DNA of 41,896 bases from Treponema sp. (GTDB lineage: Bacteria > Spirochaetota > Spirochaetia > Treponematales > Breznakiellaceae). The notes beneath the pieces are model-generated. The model saw only the letters and a program-made list of their open reading frames with translations, had not been told where the DNA came from and made no database searches. Location: NCBI GenBank assembly GCA_031266095.1, contig JAISBR010000146.1:1-41896 (forward strand). Reading direction: 5' to 3'. The position numbers were made by a program, and so were the translations under genes. Below, piece after piece: positions 1 through 7,602 of this stretch. The stretch's first letter is position 1; each line of letters opens with the position of its first letter.

Positions 1-260
1 GCGCCGGTCAATTCTTCTATAATATAGTCCGAAAGGCCCTCGCCGGGCGATTCCCAGGCCACGATTGCCACCCGGCTGCCTTCGGGCAAGTCCGCCGCTA
101 TCTTTTCCGCCGACTGTTCAATGGCCTCCGCGAGGCTTACGCCGTCCCCCTCATACACGGGGGCCCCGCCGCCGCCCGTAGTGGCGCAGGAGGCAAAGAT
201 CGCCGCGGCCGCCAGCACAGCCGCCGGTATCCCCCATAGCTTGTGTCCGCTCCGTTTCAT
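1..260 (-). CDS. Lipoprotein with probable CsgG/LpoB-like domain, N-terminal part
   Basis: The reading frame starts at the ATG at 260-258 and runs off the left edge, giving 86 residues. It opens with a basic N-terminus (MKRSGHK), an Ala-rich hydrophobic stretch (residues 11-23) and a lipobox FASC with Cys25, so it should be a lipid-anchored envelope protein. After a Gly-rich linker (28-33) come SLAEAIEQSAEKIAADLP and then RVAIVAWES. This resembles the start of the treponemal lipoproteins that carry a CsgG/LpoB-type fold (penicillin-binding-protein activator family); that assignment is inferred from about 50 residues only. A Shine-Dalgarno run (AAGGGGGA, near 273-280 on the minus strand) precedes the ATG. 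Gene and lipobox are secure, the domain name is tentative. Confidence 0.7.
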   Translation of the reverse strand, partial: MKRSGHKLWGIPAAVLAAAAIFASCATTGGGGAPVYEGDGVSLAEAIEQSAEKIAADLPEGSRVAIVAWESPGEGLSDYIIEELTG

Positions 261-317
261 ACCGCTCAGTCCCCCTTACAAACCGCTCTCTTCCCGGGCC
301 GTTCCTTAACACGGCCT

Positions 318-347
318 ATCTTTACTCTTTGAGCCAGCCTGTGTCAA
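318..347 (-). promoter_or_regulatory. Possible promoter of the left-edge lipoprotein gene
   Basis: On the minus strand a perfect -35 TTGACA (347-342) is followed after 17 bp by TAAAGA(T) at about 324-318, a weak -10. Transcription would start near 312 and leave a leader of about 50 nt before the ATG at 260. The perfect -35 supports it; the -10 is poor. Confidence 0.35.
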
Positions 348-446
348 CATCTGGGAGTCGGCCTGGCTGAGGGCCGCCAAAGACGCATATAAGACTTGAC
401 GAAATCAGCGCTATCAACAACTATTAGCTAAGGTTGTATGAACTAT

Positions 447-503
447 CCAGGAGCAGAGCTCCTGGGTATCAGATTTTTCGTTGAAAAATCTATCGTTCGA
501 TAG
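447..503. repeat. Three consecutive perfect hairpins
   Basis: Three inverted repeats follow each other almost without gaps: CCAGGAGC/GCTCCTGG (447-454 and 458-465, loop AGA), AGATTTTTC/GAAAAATCT (471-479 and 483-491, loop GTT) and CTATCG/CGATAG (490-495 and 498-503, loop TT). All stems are perfect and all loops are 2-3 nt. The first shares its AGA loop and GGAGC-AGA-GCTCC core with the hairpin at 706-722. No coding sense is apparent. The preceding stretch 310-446 holds only the possible minus-strand promoter. Confidence 0.75.
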
Positions 504-521
504 GAAATTTATTCGTGGCGA

Positions 522-569
522 GGGTTTAATACCCCGCGGTTCTGCCGCGGTCATAAAGGTATTAAACCC
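522..569. repeat. Nested inverted repeat with GGGTTTAATACC arms
   Basis: GGGTTTAATACC (522-533) is matched by its exact reverse complement at 558-569. Inside lies a second stem, CCGCGG at 534-539 and 545-550 with a 5-nt loop. This is a long stem with an internal bulge. The arm sequence recurs at about 655-667, in degenerate inverted form at 724-734, and at 16939-16951. Confidence 0.75.
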
Positions 570-591
570 GAGACCGATACCCTATGAGAAC

Positions 592-639
592 AACATACCG
601 CGCCGGACCGGAGGTCCGAGCTCCGCCGCGTGGTATGTT
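592..639. repeat. Nested inverted repeat with AACATACC arms
   Basis: AACATACC (592-599) pairs with GGTATGTT (632-639), with flanking GCG/CGC extending the stem. Inside is a perfect hairpin CGGACC/GGTCCG (604-609 and 613-618, loop GGA). The architecture, a long outer stem enclosing a GC-rich short-loop hairpin, repeats that at 522-569 and 650-740. Confidence 0.7.
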
Positions 640-649
640 AATTATACTG

Positions 650-740
650 GCGTTGGTTTAATACCCACTTATCTATAGTGGACCAATTGAGTCGCATGCT
701 TTGAGCCGGAGCAGAGCTCCGGGGTGTTAAACCAACGCCT
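650..740. repeat. Long inverted repeat just upstream of the cNMP-binding regulator
   Basis: GGCGTTGGTTTAATACCC (about 650-667) faces GGGTGTTAAACCAACGCC (about 723-740), an 18-bp near-perfect inverted repeat. It encloses CCGGAGC/GCTCCGG (706-712 and 716-722, loop AGA) and a weaker CCAC/GTGG. The right arm ends about 20 nt before the ATG at 760, so a transcript starting upstream would carry this structure close to the ribosome binding site. Confidence 0.7.
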
Positions 741-759
741 TCGAGTAAAGGAAGTAGTA

Positions 760-1983
760 ATGGCAGGTCAGTTTAAACCGACGCTCGTTAAATTCGTCAG
801 GGATTCTTGTTGTGTGGTGGAAGGGAAGACCGCCGCCGACCGGTTTTTCATCATACAGCAGGGGAAGGTACGGATCCTTCGGGAAGCGGACCAGAGTACG
901 GAAGAGGATGGCAATCTTACGGGACCGGGGGATATCATCGGCGCCGTGTCGGCCATGTCCGGTTACAGCTACATCGAGACAGCGGTGGCCCTTACCGACG
1001 TCATCATGCTGGTGGTAGAACGGAAATACTATGGGGACCTTATCCGTGGTAATACCCCTATCGCCGTGCGGATTATCCAGCAGTTCTCCAGCCGCCTACG
1101 CGAGCTGGACGAGATGCTTTCCAAAAGGGCCTTAAACGCCGCCTCCGTCCCGGACACCAGCCACCTCTTGGAAGTGGCCGCATATTACGCCAATCAGCAC
1201 AAGTTTAACCAGGCTTTTTACGCCTGGCAGCGGTACACTGCCCTCTGTCCCGGCGCGAATAATCTGGGGGAAGTCAAACAGGAGATGATGAAAATAGCCC
1301 CCCATGTCAAAATGCTGAAACCGGTGTACCCGCCGGGTAAAATGGAACGGACGTACCCCAAAGAATGCGTCCTCTTTGCCGAAGGTGAGCAGGGGGATGA
1401 GCTCTATATTATCCAAAAGGGATCGGTCAAGATCAGTAAGATCGTGAACAACCAGGAGGTAGTGCTGGCGGTACTCAAAGAAGGGGATGTTTTCGGCGAG
1501 ATGGCCCTGCTGGAGGATAAGCCCCGTGTGGCTACCGCCGAGGTCTATGCAGACTGCTCCCTGCTGGCGGTGAACCGGAGCAATTTCGAGGGTCTTATCA
1601 GTAATCATCCGGAGATGGTTGCCCGGCTGACCACCCTGATGGCGGAACGGATTTGGCTCATGTACCGGCAGCTTGCCAATATGCTTATTGAGAACCCGCT
1701 GGGCCGTATTTATGACGCGCTGCTCATTCAGCTTGAAAAAGACCGGGTATCGCTGGAAACCAACGAGCCTCACCTTTGCGGCTTCGGTTTAAAGGAACTG
1801 GCGGGTATGGCGGGGCTTCCCTCCGGTGAGAGTGACGCCCTGTTCAAGAAGCTCCTCTTAACCAAACGGATCAACCTGATTAACGACAGGATCTACGTCA
1901 ATGATCCTCCCGTCATATTACGGCAGACCGAGTACTACCGCCGGGCTCAGCGTCTCGGCAGGGATCAGGACGGACTGGGCTAG
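760..1983 (+). CDS. Cyclic-nucleotide-binding regulator with two cNMP domains and a Crp-like C-terminus
   Basis: A 407-residue protein. Two cyclic-nucleotide-binding folds lie at about residues 5-115 and 195-300, separated by a helical, TPR-like linker (about 133-180). The second domain has a canonical phosphate-binding cassette (FGEMALLEDKPRVATA, 245-260). The first is degenerate there (IGAVSAMSGYSYIETAVA) and lacks the ligand-binding Arg. Residues 313-388 (GFGLKELAGMAGLPSGESDA and following) resemble the winged helix-turn-helix of the Crp/Fnr family, so a DNA-binding transcription factor is likely, although a signalling scaffold is possible. The ATG at 760 is chosen over the in-frame GTG at 724 because AAAGGAAG (747-754) precedes it and the GTG lies inside the inverted repeat. 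It is a single-gene unit, and hairpins follow its stop. Confidence 0.85.
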   Translation: MAGQFKPTLVKFVRDSCCVVEGKTAADRFFIIQQGKVRILREADQSTEEDGNLTGPGDIIGAVSAMSGYSYIETAVALTDVIMLVVERKYYGDLIRGNTPIAVRIIQQFSSRLRELDEMLSKRALNAASVPDTSHLLEVAAYYANQHKFNQAFYAWQRYTALCPGANNLGEVKQEMMKIAPHVKMLKPVYPPGKMERTYPKECVLFAEGEQGDELYIIQKGSVKISKIVNNQEVVLAVLKEGDVFGEMALLEDKPRVATAEVYADCSLLAVNRSNFEGLISNHPEMVARLTTLMAERIWLMYRQLANMLIENPLGRIYDALLIQLEKDRVSLETNEPHLCGFGLKELAGMAGLPSGESDALFKKLLLTKRINLINDRIYVNDPPVILRQTEYYRRAQRLGRDQDGLG

Positions 1984-2077
1984 GAGTTTGTTGCGCGTGT
2001 AGGTTTTTGCGGCACTTTGTGCCGTAAAAACACCGGTGTCTGACAGGCGAGGTGCATACCTGCCGGGAGAAACCGGC
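1981..2077. repeat. Palindromic element and possible terminator after the cNMP regulator
   Basis: The stop codon runs into TAGGAGTTTGTTGC (1981-1994), then a 12-bp stem TTTTTGCGGCAC / GTGCCGTAAAAA (2004-2015 and 2019-2030, loop TTT, one G-U pair). The same pair of elements occurs at 13987-14110. A second small stem, GCCGG/CCGGC (2062-2066 and 2073-2077), is followed by T-rich sequence (to about 2106) and could end transcription. Confidence 0.6.
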
Positions 2078-2106
2078 GGAATCCCTTGTTTTTATCCTGT
2101 TTTTTA

Positions 2107-2135
2107 TTGAATAAAAATATTCTTTCCTATACAAT
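2107..2135 (+). promoter_or_regulatory. Promoter of the galactokinase-like/surE operon
   Basis: TTGAAT (2107-2112), a 17-bp AT-rich spacer and TACAAT (2130-2135) make a good sigma-70 type promoter. The start would be near 2142, giving a leader of about 60 nt that contains a small hairpin GCCC-TTATA-GGGC before the ATG at 2203. Confidence 0.6.
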
Positions 2136-2202
2136 AATGTAATGCCCTTATAGGGCCGCATTCGTTAGAGCTTTGATACAAAACATGGTGAGGTTTATAT
2201 AG

Positions 2203-3366
2203 ATGCTGGATATTGGTCCTATCCACCGAAAGGAATATGATCTTGAAACCGGCCAATCAGGACCTATTGCCGTCGCCGAGGCGCCCGGCAGGGTACATTT
2301 TCTGGGTGAGCACGGGGAATCCGGGGCGGGCTTGTACCTTTCCGCCGCCATCGATCGTCATGTCAAGGTGGCTGTAAGCGCGCGGCGGGACAATTCCCTC
2401 CGTTTTTACGCCGCCGACATGGAGGAACGGAAGCGGACCACCTTGATCAACCTGAAGTACAAGCGGGAGGACCGCTGGGCGAACTATATCAAGATCGCTG
2501 TTCAACTGTTTGCCGTTCTTGGCTACCCGGTCAAGGGCCTTAACTTTACCGTTATGGGGGACATACCCCAGCAGGTGGGGCTGGCCTCTTCCGCCGCCAT
2601 TGAGGTAGCGGCGGCTATGGCCCTGCGGGGGCTTTTCCACGCCCCGCTCAATGAACGGGGGCTGCTTAATAAAATCACCGAAGCCCACACGCTCCTCTTT
2701 GGAGGCAAAACCAGCGCGGTGGATTATCTTATTCTGCTTGCCGCCCGCAAGGATCGGTTCCTGCTGATTGATGAGACGAATTTGAGTGTCCAAAAGATAA
2801 AATCCCCCTTTTCACGGTGCAAGTTTTTGCTCACGGATTCACGGGTACCCCGTATAGATGTCGAAAATGAGCTGAGCCACAGGCGGCAGGATATCAAAAA
2901 GGGCCTTGAAATGCTCTCCCAAAAACGGGAAGGCGCCAGTTTCAGAGACTACGCTACCAATGACCTGATGGACTATATGGGGAATCTCCCCGAGGAGATC
3001 CGCCGGCGGAGCATGCACATCGTACAGGAGATTCGCCGGGTCTACGACGCCGAAAACGCCCTGAAACGGAAGGATCTGCCGGCCTTGTCCCGAATCATCT
3101 ACCATTCCCATGAGAGTCTGCGGGATCTCTACGAGGTAAGTTGTCCCGAAGTGGACTGGCTCGTGAAGCGGGCCCAGGAGATCGAGGGGATCGTTGGTTC
3201 CCGCCTGACCGGACAGGGTTTTGGAGCCTGTACCTATACCATAATCCCCGGTGACATGGTGGGGGAATATAAAAAGCGGCTTGAAGATTACGAACGGATA
3301 TTCGGCTTTCATCCGGTTATCTATGATGTGCGGCTTGCCACCGGCAGCCGTATGACGCCGGCCTAA
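2203..3366 (+). CDS. Galactokinase-like GHMP kinase
   Basis: A 387-residue GHMP-family sugar kinase. Visible motifs are APGRVHFLGEH (27-37, galactokinase motif 1), QQVGLASSAA (123-132, the ATP-binding GLSSSA motif), Asp174 in the place of the catalytic base, SHESLRDLYEVSCPEVD (302-318, closely matching the galactokinase signature) and SRLTGQGFGAC (333-343, motif 3). The usual EHTDYN loop, which contacts galactose, reads EHGESG here, so the substrate may not be galactose. The expected reaction is ATP-dependent C1 phosphorylation of a free sugar in the cytoplasm. The start is set by GGTGAGG about 10 nt upstream. It is first in a probable operon with surE (24-nt gap). No galT or galE is nearby, which also leaves the substrate open. 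Confidence 0.8.
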   Translation: MLDIGPIHRKEYDLETGQSGPIAVAEAPGRVHFLGEHGESGAGLYLSAAIDRHVKVAVSARRDNSLRFYAADMEERKRTTLINLKYKREDRWANYIKIAVQLFAVLGYPVKGLNFTVMGDIPQQVGLASSAAIEVAAAMALRGLFHAPLNERGLLNKITEAHTLLFGGKTSAVDYLILLAARKDRFLLIDETNLSVQKIKSPFSRCKFLLTDSRVPRIDVENELSHRRQDIKKGLEMLSQKREGASFRDYATNDLMDYMGNLPEEIRRRSMHIVQEIRRVYDAENALKRKDLPALSRIIYHSHESLRDLYEVSCPEVDWLVKRAQEIEGIVGSRLTGQGFGACTYTIIPGDMVGEYKKRLEDYERIFGFHPVIYDVRLATGSRMTPA

Positions 3367-3390
3367 AGAACGGCGGACAATAATGAATAT

Positions 3391-4158
3391 ATGAGAATTC
3401 TGCTGACCAATGACGATGGTTGTACCTCTCCAGGCATTACCCTCCTGGCAAAAGCCCTGCGGGAAGCGGCCCATCGGGTGTTTATGCTTGCCCCAGATTC
3501 GGATCGTTCCGGGGTTTCCCATTCCATTTCTTTTTTTAATGGCCCCCGCAAACTGACCGAAATTGAAAAAGACACCTGGTCCTGTTCGGGAACCCCGGCG
3601 GATTGTGTGGTGCTCGCCCTGCTGGGGGGTATTCCGGAGTTGAAGATCCTGGATGATGACGCCGGAATACCCCCGGACTTGATAATTTCAGGGATAAACC
3701 GGGGCGCGAATGTCGGAACCGACCTGATTTATTCCGGAACCGCCGCCGCAGCCCGGCAGGGGAGCCTTATCGGCATTCCCTCGCTGGCGCTCTCGCTGGT
3801 TGAGGGCGATACCTGGCACTGGGAAACGGCTGTTTCCTTCTCGGTTGAGCGGCTTGAGGAGATGCGGCGATTCTGGAAGGCCGATACCTTTGTGAACGTG
3901 AATATCCCCAATACGGCGGCAGCGCCTGCAGCGTTAGTTCCCGCTTTTCCCTCGATACGGCATTATAATGATCGTATAGATCCCTATGAGGCGTCCGGCG
4001 GCGGCCGTTATTGTTTTGCCAGAACCGGCAAGATCGGCGCCCGGCCGGAAAAGGGTTCGGACTGGGAAGCGCTGTCAAGGAATCATGCCTCAATGAGCGC
4101 CGTGTTTATCCATCCGGTGACCCTCGATGAAGTCCGGAGGGGGAGGGAAAAGGTTTAG
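3391..4158 (+). CDS. surE: 5'/3'-nucleotidase SurE
   Basis: A 255-residue protein of normal SurE length. The metal site is visible: NDDG at 7-10, Ser40 in DSDRSGVSHS, and Asn103 in SGINRGANVGTDL. The family removes phosphate from 5' and 3' nucleoside monophosphates and short polyphosphates in the cytoplasm, using a divalent metal. A pre-barrel block (SCSGTPADCV) and the GTAAAARQG motif confirm the assignment. It follows the kinase gene by 24 nt, and the next gene starts one base after its stop, so it is very likely co-transcribed with both. Confidence 0.95.
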   Translation: MRILLTNDDGCTSPGITLLAKALREAAHRVFMLAPDSDRSGVSHSISFFNGPRKLTEIEKDTWSCSGTPADCVVLALLGGIPELKILDDDAGIPPDLIISGINRGANVGTDLIYSGTAAAARQGSLIGIPSLALSLVEGDTWHWETAVSFSVERLEEMRRFWKADTFVNVNIPNTAAAPAALVPAFPSIRHYNDRIDPYEASGGGRYCFARTGKIGARPEKGSDWEALSRNHASMSAVFIHPVTLDEVRRGREKV

Positions 4159-4159
4159 C

Positions 4160-4963
4160 ATGATAGGAGATCGGCCCGGAGGAAAGGAACAGCGCCCCAA
4201 TGACGTTTTGCGGACTGAACGCGCCGTTGATAAATCCTCTGAGCCTGAATTAAACCACCCGGCGCGGAGGAAAGTTCCCGCCTCGGAAGGGACCCTTAAA
4301 GAAGGGATACGGCTGTTCCGTATGAAACGATGGGAGAAGGCCCTGGAGGAATTCATGCGGATAAAGACCGAAGGCTTTGATGCCGGGGATCAGGCTGAAC
4401 TTGCCTATTTCATGGGGCTGTGTTACACCAAACTGACCCGTTATGATGATGCCCTGCTGTACCTGGAACAGGTAGTGGTAGCCGGACAGAATATTCTCAG
4501 GGTCTATCAGTGCCGTATGACCCTGGCGTATATATATGTCATTACCCAGCGTATCAAGCTGGCTGAATTTGAATTAAAGCGGCTGCAGCGCAGCGGATTT
4601 GAATCCGCCCAGCTCTACAATACCCTGGCCTACGCCGCGTGGACCCGAAAGCACTACAAGAACGCCATAGATCTCTACGAAAAAGCCCTGGACATTGACG
4701 AAAATAATGCCACGGCAATGAACAGTATGGGCTTTATTCTTGCGGACGCCGATATTGATATTATGCGGGGTTTGCGGCTTTGCCGGAAGGCGGTGGATGA
4801 AAAGCCCCAAAACCCGGCCTACCTTGATTCCCTGGGCTGGGCCTATTTCAAGAGCGGAGAACCGGTGGAAGCCCGTACGTGGCTCCGCCGGGCCTTGGAT
4901 CTGGCGCCTAACGAACAGGAGATACGGGAACACTTCAAAATAGTGACCGGAGAGGCCGTATGA
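4160..4963 (+). CDS. Cytoplasmic TPR-repeat protein
   Basis: A 267-residue protein with no signal peptide. The first 45 residues are charged and low in complexity. The rest is tetratricopeptide repeats, for example LKEGIRLFRMKRWEKALEEF, then AYFMGLCYTKLTRYDDALLY, AYAAWTRKHYKNAIDLYEKA and SLGWAYFKSGEPVEARTWL, making about six or seven units that should form a protein-binding superhelix. The ATG at 4160, one base after the surE stop, is chosen over a start inside surE because GGAGGG (4138-4143) lies upstream. The gene overlaps the next one by ATGA, so the two are translationally coupled and may work together. The partner protein is unknown. Confidence 0.85.
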   Translation: MIGDRPGGKEQRPNDVLRTERAVDKSSEPELNHPARRKVPASEGTLKEGIRLFRMKRWEKALEEFMRIKTEGFDAGDQAELAYFMGLCYTKLTRYDDALLYLEQVVVAGQNILRVYQCRMTLAYIYVITQRIKLAEFELKRLQRSGFESAQLYNTLAYAAWTRKHYKNAIDLYEKALDIDENNATAMNSMGFILADADIDIMRGLRLCRKAVDEKPQNPAYLDSLGWAYFKSGEPVEARTWLRRALDLAPNEQEIREHFKIVTGEAV

Positions 4964-7014
4964 AAAAACCGTTCTGCGCCGCGGTTTTGTTTCTGTTAAT
5001 ATGTTCCCCTTTTCTTATAGCCCAGGATCGCGCTCCCGTGACCGGAGGCGCCGATGTCAACGCTGTCAACGCCGCGGAGGAATTCCGCCTCGGGGTGCAG
5101 GCATACTATCGCTACGCCTTTAACGAGTCGATTCTCTCTTTAGAGAGGGCCTTGTCCTTCCGGCCCGGAGAGGCGATCATTCTGGACTGGCTGGGCAAGG
5201 CGTATTACCGTTCCGGTTTTGAGGAGATTGCCCTCAGGCAATGGCGCGCCGCCGCCGAGGTCTATGGCCGTAACAGCGGTCCGGGTATGCTCCTCCTCAG
5301 CCGTATTGAAACCGTGGCGAACCGCCGCTTCCTCCTGCCGGTGGCCGATGACGAGATTCGCTATGTGGAGGCGGGCCGCTATCCCGGCCGGTATGAGAAT
5401 TACGTGCTCTACCGTCAGCCCACGGCGGTGCTGCCTATGGACGATGGTTCCGCTTGGGTAGTGGCCTACGGCAGCAACGAAATCGTCAGGATAGATGTCA
5501 ACGGCGTGGTAAAGGACCGCAGGCGGGGACCTCTCAACGGGTTTGACCGGCCCTACGATTTGGTTAAAGGAACCGGAGGCAGACTCTACCTTTCCGAGTA
5601 CCGGGGGGGCAGGGTAAGCATCCTCAACAGTCAGGGGGACTGGCAGGCCTACATCGGTTCTAAAGGCCTCGAGGAGGATATGTTTGTCGGCCCGCAGAAC
5701 CTCACGGTTGATGAGGATGGTTATCTCTATGTGGTGGATTACGGCAACCGGCGAATATCTAAATTCGATCCCGACGGGGCCTTTATCCTCTCTTTTGGCC
5801 TGAAAAACGCCCTTTTCCCGGGTTTTCTTTCCCCTACCGGCATTGCCGCCCAAAACGGCAGAATCTACGCCGCCGACGCTGTGGCAAAACAGATATACAT
5901 GTTTGACCCTAATGGAAATTACCTGGGGATACTCACCGGCGAAGGTCTCCGGGGGCCTGAAAGCCTCCGTTTTCTTTCCGACGGCAGGCTTCTGGCGGCG
6001 GACACCAACCGGGTGCTGCTCATTGATATTGATTCCGCCATTGTCCGTGAATTGGGGCTTGCCGGAAACGAGCGGGTCCGTATAGTCGGTGCCGATATGG
6101 ACAGGAACGGCAATGTACTGGCGGCGAATTTTGCCGCCGGGGAGGTCTCGGTGCTGACCCGCTTCGATGATCTGGCGTCGGGCCTCTTTGTGCAAATCGA
6201 GCGGGTTTCGGTGGAACAGTTCCCGCTGGTAACGGTGGAACTGAGGGTTGAGGATCGGCTGCGCAGGCCTATCGTCGGCCTTGAGGGACTGAATTTCTTC
6301 CTCAGCGAGCAGGGCCGGACGGTGAGTGAACAGAATTTCCTCAGCCCCGCCTACCGCTCAAACAGGGCGGATGTTTCACTCCTGGTGGAGCGTTCCCCGG
6401 CAACCGAGAATCTGAAAGATGATCTTGCGGCGGCGGCCAGGGACATTAATAACGCGCTTGAAGAAAACGGGCGGATTGTTTCGGTGGTTTCCGCAGGCGT
6501 CCAGCCCCAGCGGGAACGGCATGAAAACACCCTGGCGGCAGCGGCCAGGGGCGCTTCCGCCTCCTACAGCCCCCGCTGGCGTTTTGACCTGGGACTGCGG
6601 CTGGCTGCCACGGACCTTTTGCCCGGCGAAAAGAAGCGCTCCGTAGTATACGTCGGTTCCGGCGCTGTCGGGGAACTGGGCTTTGAACAGTACAGCCTTT
6701 CAGAGATGGCGGCTTATCTGGCGAATAACGGTATAGTATTCAACGCGGTTATTGTAGGCGGCAGTGCGCCCTCCGGGGAGATCCGTTACCTTTGCCGGGA
6801 AACCGGCGGCCAGGCTCTGCCGCTTTACCGTCCCGAAGGAATAGGGGAAATGATCCGGAGTATTGCCTTGAGTCCCTCAGGTCTGTATACTCTGAGCTAT
6901 CGCTCTCAGCTTCCAACCGATTTCGGCAGGGCCTGGCTTCCGGTAGAGGCGGAAGTGTATCTGATGGAACGTTCGGGGCGGGACAGTACGGGGTATTTCC
7001 CGCCTTTGGAATAG
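4960..7014 (+). CDS. Exported TPR / NHL-repeat / VWA-like protein
   Basis: A 684-residue protein with a clear signal peptide (KK, a hydrophobic core at residues 6-20, probably cleaved near Ala21-Gln22). Residues about 40-95 carry a TPR-like pair (LGVQAYYRYAFNESILSL). Residues about 140-410 contain NHL/beta-propeller repeats (for example LTVDEDGYLYVVDYGNRRIS). The C-terminal part (about 465-660) looks like a von Willebrand A fold but lacks a clean DxSxS metal site, so it may be a degenerate VWA. The likely site is the periplasm or outer envelope, with a role in protein-protein contact. It overlaps the TPR gene by 4 bp. Such TPR-plus-NHL pairs are familiar in treponemes, but no function is established that I can name. 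Confidence 0.75.
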   Translation: MKKPFCAAVLFLLICSPFLIAQDRAPVTGGADVNAVNAAEEFRLGVQAYYRYAFNESILSLERALSFRPGEAIILDWLGKAYYRSGFEEIALRQWRAAAEVYGRNSGPGMLLLSRIETVANRRFLLPVADDEIRYVEAGRYPGRYENYVLYRQPTAVLPMDDGSAWVVAYGSNEIVRIDVNGVVKDRRRGPLNGFDRPYDLVKGTGGRLYLSEYRGGRVSILNSQGDWQAYIGSKGLEEDMFVGPQNLTVDEDGYLYVVDYGNRRISKFDPDGAFILSFGLKNALFPGFLSPTGIAAQNGRIYAADAVAKQIYMFDPNGNYLGILTGEGLRGPESLRFLSDGRLLAADTNRVLLIDIDSAIVRELGLAGNERVRIVGADMDRNGNVLAANFAAGEVSVLTRFDDLASGLFVQIERVSVEQFPLVTVELRVEDRLRRPIVGLEGLNFFLSEQGRTVSEQNFLSPAYRSNRADVSLLVERSPATENLKDDLAAAARDINNALEENGRIVSVVSAGVQPQRERHENTLAAAARGASASYSPRWRFDLGLRLAATDLLPGEKKRSVVYVGSGAVGELGFEQYSLSEMAAYLANNGIVFNAVIVGGSAPSGEIRYLCRETGGQALPLYRPEGIGEMIRSIALSPSGLYTLSYRSQLPTDFGRAWLPVEAEVYLMERSGRDSTGYFPPLE

Positions 7015-7151
7015 CGGATTGGAACGCATAGAAATAAGTTACTCGAAGCGCGATTGTTTCCGTGTCTTCGCGGCCTTTGGGCTGCGTACTATTGTGTCCG
7101 GACATAGGGCCGGTTGCTTTATGGAGAGAACTTTTGAGGAGAGTCGCTTAT

Positions 7152-7562
7152 ATGGCGTATCAATGGGACAGCACTCTGGAGACCGGACATGCAAAGATCG
7201 ACAGTCAGCACAAACAACTGGTGGCGGCGCTGAATAACATCATTGAAGCCTCTCAAAAGGGAAAAGGAAAAGAAGAGATATTCAAAACCCTGGATTTTCT
7301 GACCGGCTATACAATTATACATTTCTCCACCGAGGAAGAATTTCAGATACAATACAATTATCCCGACTACTTGGTTCACAAGCGCTATCACGATGAATTC
7401 AAGATAACGGTGAGCCAATTAACCGGGCGGCTGATCAAGGAAGGCCCCACCGAGGAGATGATCGATATCGTGACCACCACCATCGGCGATTGGCTCCTGA
7501 ACCATATCAAGGGTGATGATTTCCGCATGGCCACCTTCGTGCAGTCAAAGAGCGGCCTTTAG
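7152..7562 (+). CDS. Bacteriohemerythrin
   Basis: A 136-residue single-domain hemerythrin with all seven di-iron ligands in place: His20, His57, Glu61, His76, His80, His118 and Asp123 (IDSQHKQL, HFSTEEEF, HKRYHDEF, HIKGDD). The family binds O2 reversibly at a non-haem di-iron site, as an oxygen sensor, scavenger or carrier, which fits an anaerobe exposed to traces of oxygen. The ATG at 7152 is used because it gives the family's N-terminus (MAYQWD) and follows GAGGAGAG. An upstream GTG at 7062 would add 30 residues that do not fit the family. A 137-bp gap separates it from the NHL gene, so it may have its own promoter. Confidence 0.93.
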   Translation: MAYQWDSTLETGHAKIDSQHKQLVAALNNIIEASQKGKGKEEIFKTLDFLTGYTIIHFSTEEEFQIQYNYPDYLVHKRYHDEFKITVSQLTGRLIKEGPTEEMIDIVTTTIGDWLLNHIKGDDFRMATFVQSKSGL

Positions 7563-7602
7563 CGCGGACAGGACAGACAGCGAAGCGGCGGTTGTTTTAC
7601 GT

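Noticed and set aside
481..678. 65-codon frame through the palindrome array
   Set aside because: It is composed of the inverted repeats themselves and has no ribosome site.
447..740. Possible CRISPR array
   Set aside because: The units are inverted, not direct, repeats of differing sequence, with no spacers of regular length and no cas genes nearby.
724..759. Longer start (GTG 724) for the cNMP regulator
   Set aside because: The GTG lies in the right arm of an inverted repeat and has no ribosome site. The ATG at 760 follows AAAGGAAG.
5140..6195. 351-codon frame antisense to the NHL-repeat gene
   Set aside because: It is fully contained in a gene with a signal peptide and repeats, and its sequence is not protein-like.
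7062..7151. Longer start for the hemerythrin
   Set aside because: The extra 30 residues do not resemble the family, and a good ribosome site precedes the ATG at 7152.
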